Of a DNA stretch of 8,869 nt, positions 7,271 through 8,869 are shown piece by piece. The notes beneath the pieces are model-generated. The model was not told where the DNA came from and ran no database searches. It saw only the letters and a list, made by a program, of their open reading frames with translations. How positions within the stretch are numbered: position 1 is the stretch's first letter; each line of letters opens with the position of its first letter. The position numbers and the translations under genes were made by a program. Source of the stretch: Gammaproteobacteria bacterium (GTDB lineage: Bacteria > Pseudomonadota > Gammaproteobacteria > UBA6429 > Thiohalophilaceae); assembly GCA_029880425.1 (NCBI GenBank), contig JAOUOK010000042.1, forward strand, positions 1 through 8,869. The letters run 5' to 3'.

Positions 7271-7990
7271 TTATAGGGATTTTAATAACTGGTTATATAA
7301 GAGGTTTATTGTTCCATCATTTTTCATATTCAAAATAACCTTGTTAAATTCTGGAATAAGATTTTTATGTTTTATGTGTAACATTATATATAGGGGTTTC
7401 TCTATTAAAGGTGGATCAATGGCCCTGATTCCCTTGATTTTAAGGTTAGAAATACTCTTTAAACCACTGAGGTAACCCACGATTCCATAATCTATTCTGT
7501 CTTTATCAAGCATCTGGAACATTTGCTCCGGCGTGGTAACTATATGTGTCTCAGCGGGCTCCACTTCTTTTACCTTGTTCACGGCAATTTTCCAGCCTTC
7601 TACTGAGCCAACTGAGTATGGTTTTAGCTCAGAAAACTTTTCTATCGGCTTTCTGTTTTTCTTGGCAAAAGCGCTAAAGCGGGCAGAAAAAAAACTATGA
7701 TTAACCGGGATAAGATTTTTATATTGACGTGTAATAATGAGCGGGATTCGGCAGCATTCACCATCATTCACCCCCTGGTTGCTTAATATTAATGAACGTT
7801 CAGCAGGTAAAACTTCAAAGCTTATGGATAGCTCAGGCATGCGTTTATCGACTTCCTTTAAGATATTGCGGTAGAAATCTGAAACGGGTGGGGTAAAGCC
7901 TGTAGTAATATGTAGTTTTGTTTCAGCTGTTGCCTGAAAACTAAAAATAAAAAATAAAAAAATAATACTAATATAGGGTTTTATTTTCAT
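7271..7990 (-). CDS. Periplasmic solute-binding-protein-like sensor (SBP_bac_3 type)
   Basis: This 239-aa secreted protein resembles the amino-acid-type (family 3) extracellular solute-binding proteins. The signal peptide is MKIK, then a hydrophobic core (8-18), with cleavage at ATA/E (A22/E23). The mature part, about 217 residues, opens with KLHITTGFTPPVSD and contains PAERSLILSNQGVNDGE (62-78), R81, SVGSVEGWK (the lobe-two entry in this fold), TPEQMFQMLDKDRIDYGI and PLYIMLH. This variant, with its ERS...NQG.xDGE segment, resembles stand-alone binding proteins that occur without permease genes. None is present here, and a sensor kinase follows instead. Two adjacent cysteines, C79-C80, lie beside the expected ligand-cleft arginine. 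The ATG at 7990-7988 has AGGA 7 nt upstream. The ligand is unknown, and the link to the kinase is inferred from operon structure. The gene is AT-rich compared with purM. Confidence 0.82.
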   Translation of the reverse strand: MKIKPYISIIFLFFIFSFQATAETKLHITTGFTPPVSDFYRNILKEVDKRMPELSISFEVLPAERSLILSNQGVNDGECCRIPLIITRQYKNLIPVNHSFFSARFSAFAKKNRKPIEKFSELKPYSVGSVEGWKIAVNKVKEVEPAETHIVTTPEQMFQMLDKDRIDYGIVGYLSGLKSISNLKIKGIRAIDPPLIEKPLYIMLHIKHKNLIPEFNKVILNMKNDGTINLLYNQLLKSL

Positions 7991-8017
7991 AATTATATCC
8001 TTTAATCAGAATCCTAA

Positions 8018-8033
8018 AGCAGTTCTCACTGCT
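8018..8033 (-). promoter_or_regulatory. Inverted repeat / GAGA-tetraloop hairpin in the leader of the binding-protein gene
   Basis: AGCAGT (8018-8023) and ACTGCT (8028-8033) are perfect inverted repeats around four bases. Read in the minus-strand transcript the loop is GAGA, a GNRA tetraloop on a 6-bp stem. The element lies 27 nt upstream of the binding-protein start codon. It could be an RNA hairpin or a 16-bp protein operator. It is not followed by a T run long enough for a terminator in either direction. Confidence 0.45.
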
Positions 8034-8055
8034 CAAGATAGCATATATGTGTTTT

Positions 8056-8061
8056 ATTATA
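8056..8061 (-). promoter_or_regulatory. Possible -10 for the binding-protein/kinase operon
   Basis: The minus strand reads TATAAT here, about 66 nt upstream of the binding-protein ATG, inside the perfect palindrome ATTATAAT (8056-8063). The -35 is poor: the best candidate is TTCATA with a 19-bp spacer. Transcription from here would place the hairpin at 8018-8033 in the leader. This is a weak prediction in AT-rich DNA. The rest of the 137-nt gap (7991-8127) shows nothing else I can name. Confidence 0.28.
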
Positions 8062-8127
8062 ATCAATAGTGATGAAGGTTATGAATATTAGTATTTGTAG
8101 ATGTTGTTATAGGAAGGTGAATTTACA

Positions 8128-8529
8128 TTATTTTTCTGTGTTATCCTTGTCTGAATTTTTTAATGCACGGCCTTGTAGGCGAGCATAGTAAATAGCTCCA
8201 ATATAAACCTGGACTGTTAAATAAACTTCAAGTACTGCGTAAATTCGTTCATTCGCATTTGCCCATACTTCTACTACACCGTGCATAAAGTAAAGCATAA
8301 TAACAAAGCTGGTCCAGGCATAGGTATATGGTTTTTCCTTGAGCAAGCCATTTAGTGGCAAAAGTAACGGGGTAATAATGAAGGCTAGAATTAGCCAGGG
8401 TTGGCTGGCAGCAGGGTACATAAAACCGTGCCAAATGATAAGCAATAACAGCAGGGCAAAGTAGCCACTTAATGTCAAATAAAGAGATATCTTTGGCGTC
8501 ATAAATCGCGGTGAAAAATTCAGTAACAT
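8128..8529 (-). CDS. DUF2069 family small membrane protein
   Basis: This 133-aa inner-membrane protein of unknown function has four hydrophobic helices at about 14-32, 44-60, 70-88 and 96-116, and a charged C-terminal tail (RLQGRALKNSDKDN). Family-like features are the loop PLLLPLNGLLKEKPYTYAWTSF (54-75) and MHGVVEVW (82-89), which resemble DUF2069 proteins. It lies 26 nt downstream of wrbA on the same strand, so the two are probably co-transcribed. The start at 8529-8527 has a weak AGAAG about 11 nt upstream. An alternative ATG at 8502 (MTPKISLYL) lacks any ribosome site but would still keep all four helices. No terminator was seen after the stop. Confidence 0.83.
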   Translation of the reverse strand: MLLNFSPRFMTPKISLYLTLSGYFALLLLLIIWHGFMYPAASQPWLILAFIITPLLLPLNGLLKEKPYTYAWTSFVIMLYFMHGVVEVWANANERIYAVLEVYLTVQVYIGAIYYARLQGRALKNSDKDNTEK

Positions 8530-8555
8530 AAATATTTTGCTTCTATTTTAGATAT

Positions 8556-8869
<314 letters not shown>

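Noticed and set aside
4972..7990. Transposon or genomic-island borders around the sensory operon
   Set aside because: No terminal repeats, integrase, transposase, tRNA or duplicated junction bases were seen. Insertion is inferred only from gene content and base composition.
8018..8033. Rho-independent terminator for DUF2069 or the reverse strand
   Set aside because: The stem is only 6 bp and no run of T follows in either direction.

Overview
The window reads as chromosomal DNA from a gammaproteobacterium of moderate GC content (by eye roughly 40-48%, lower in the right-centre). The evidence is a PurM close to the E. coli enzyme, a DUF2066 protein, a PerM/AI-2E membrane protein, Hda (the DnaA regulator) and a DUF2069/WrbA pair. 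Genus cannot be given from the sequence alone. No IS element, CRISPR array, tRNA, rRNA or phage gene was seen.

Left block (1-1530). The minus strand carries purM then purN, the latter cut by the window edge. Their coding ends overlap in a TAATG junction. They make two steps of purine synthesis: FGAM to AIR, and GAR formylation. Divergent from them, a plus-strand cluster of four tightly packed genes runs from 1530 to 4968: a secreted DUF2066 protein, a CDP-alcohol phosphatidyltransferase (GTG start, 4-nt overlap), a PerM-type AI-2E family protein, and hda. A short 117-nt divergent control region holds a perfect extended -10 for the plus strand. Its core is symmetric enough to serve purM as well.

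Centre-right block (4972-7990, minus strand). A secreted, solute-binding-protein-like sensor (239 aa) is followed after 22 nt by a TTG-started membrane hybrid histidine kinase (758 aa: periplasmic sensor, HAMP-like region, PAS, HisKA, HATPase, receiver). These form a two-gene sensory operon. It is more AT-rich than purM and sits between two groups of core-type genes, so it looks like a lineage-specific insertion into a conserved neighbourhood. Its leader holds a 6-bp hairpin that would have a GAGA tetraloop in RNA.

Right block (8128-8869, minus strand). A small membrane protein of the DUF2069 family lies 26 nt downstream of wrbA, whose 5' part is off the window.

Most genes here are ordinary. 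The parts worth a second look are the binding-protein/hybrid-kinase pair (no DNA-binding output regulator in view, vicinal cysteines in the binding protein, CxxC in the kinase), the symmetric divergent promoter with a repeat-rich purM leader, and the unexplained linkage of envelope-type genes to purM and hda.
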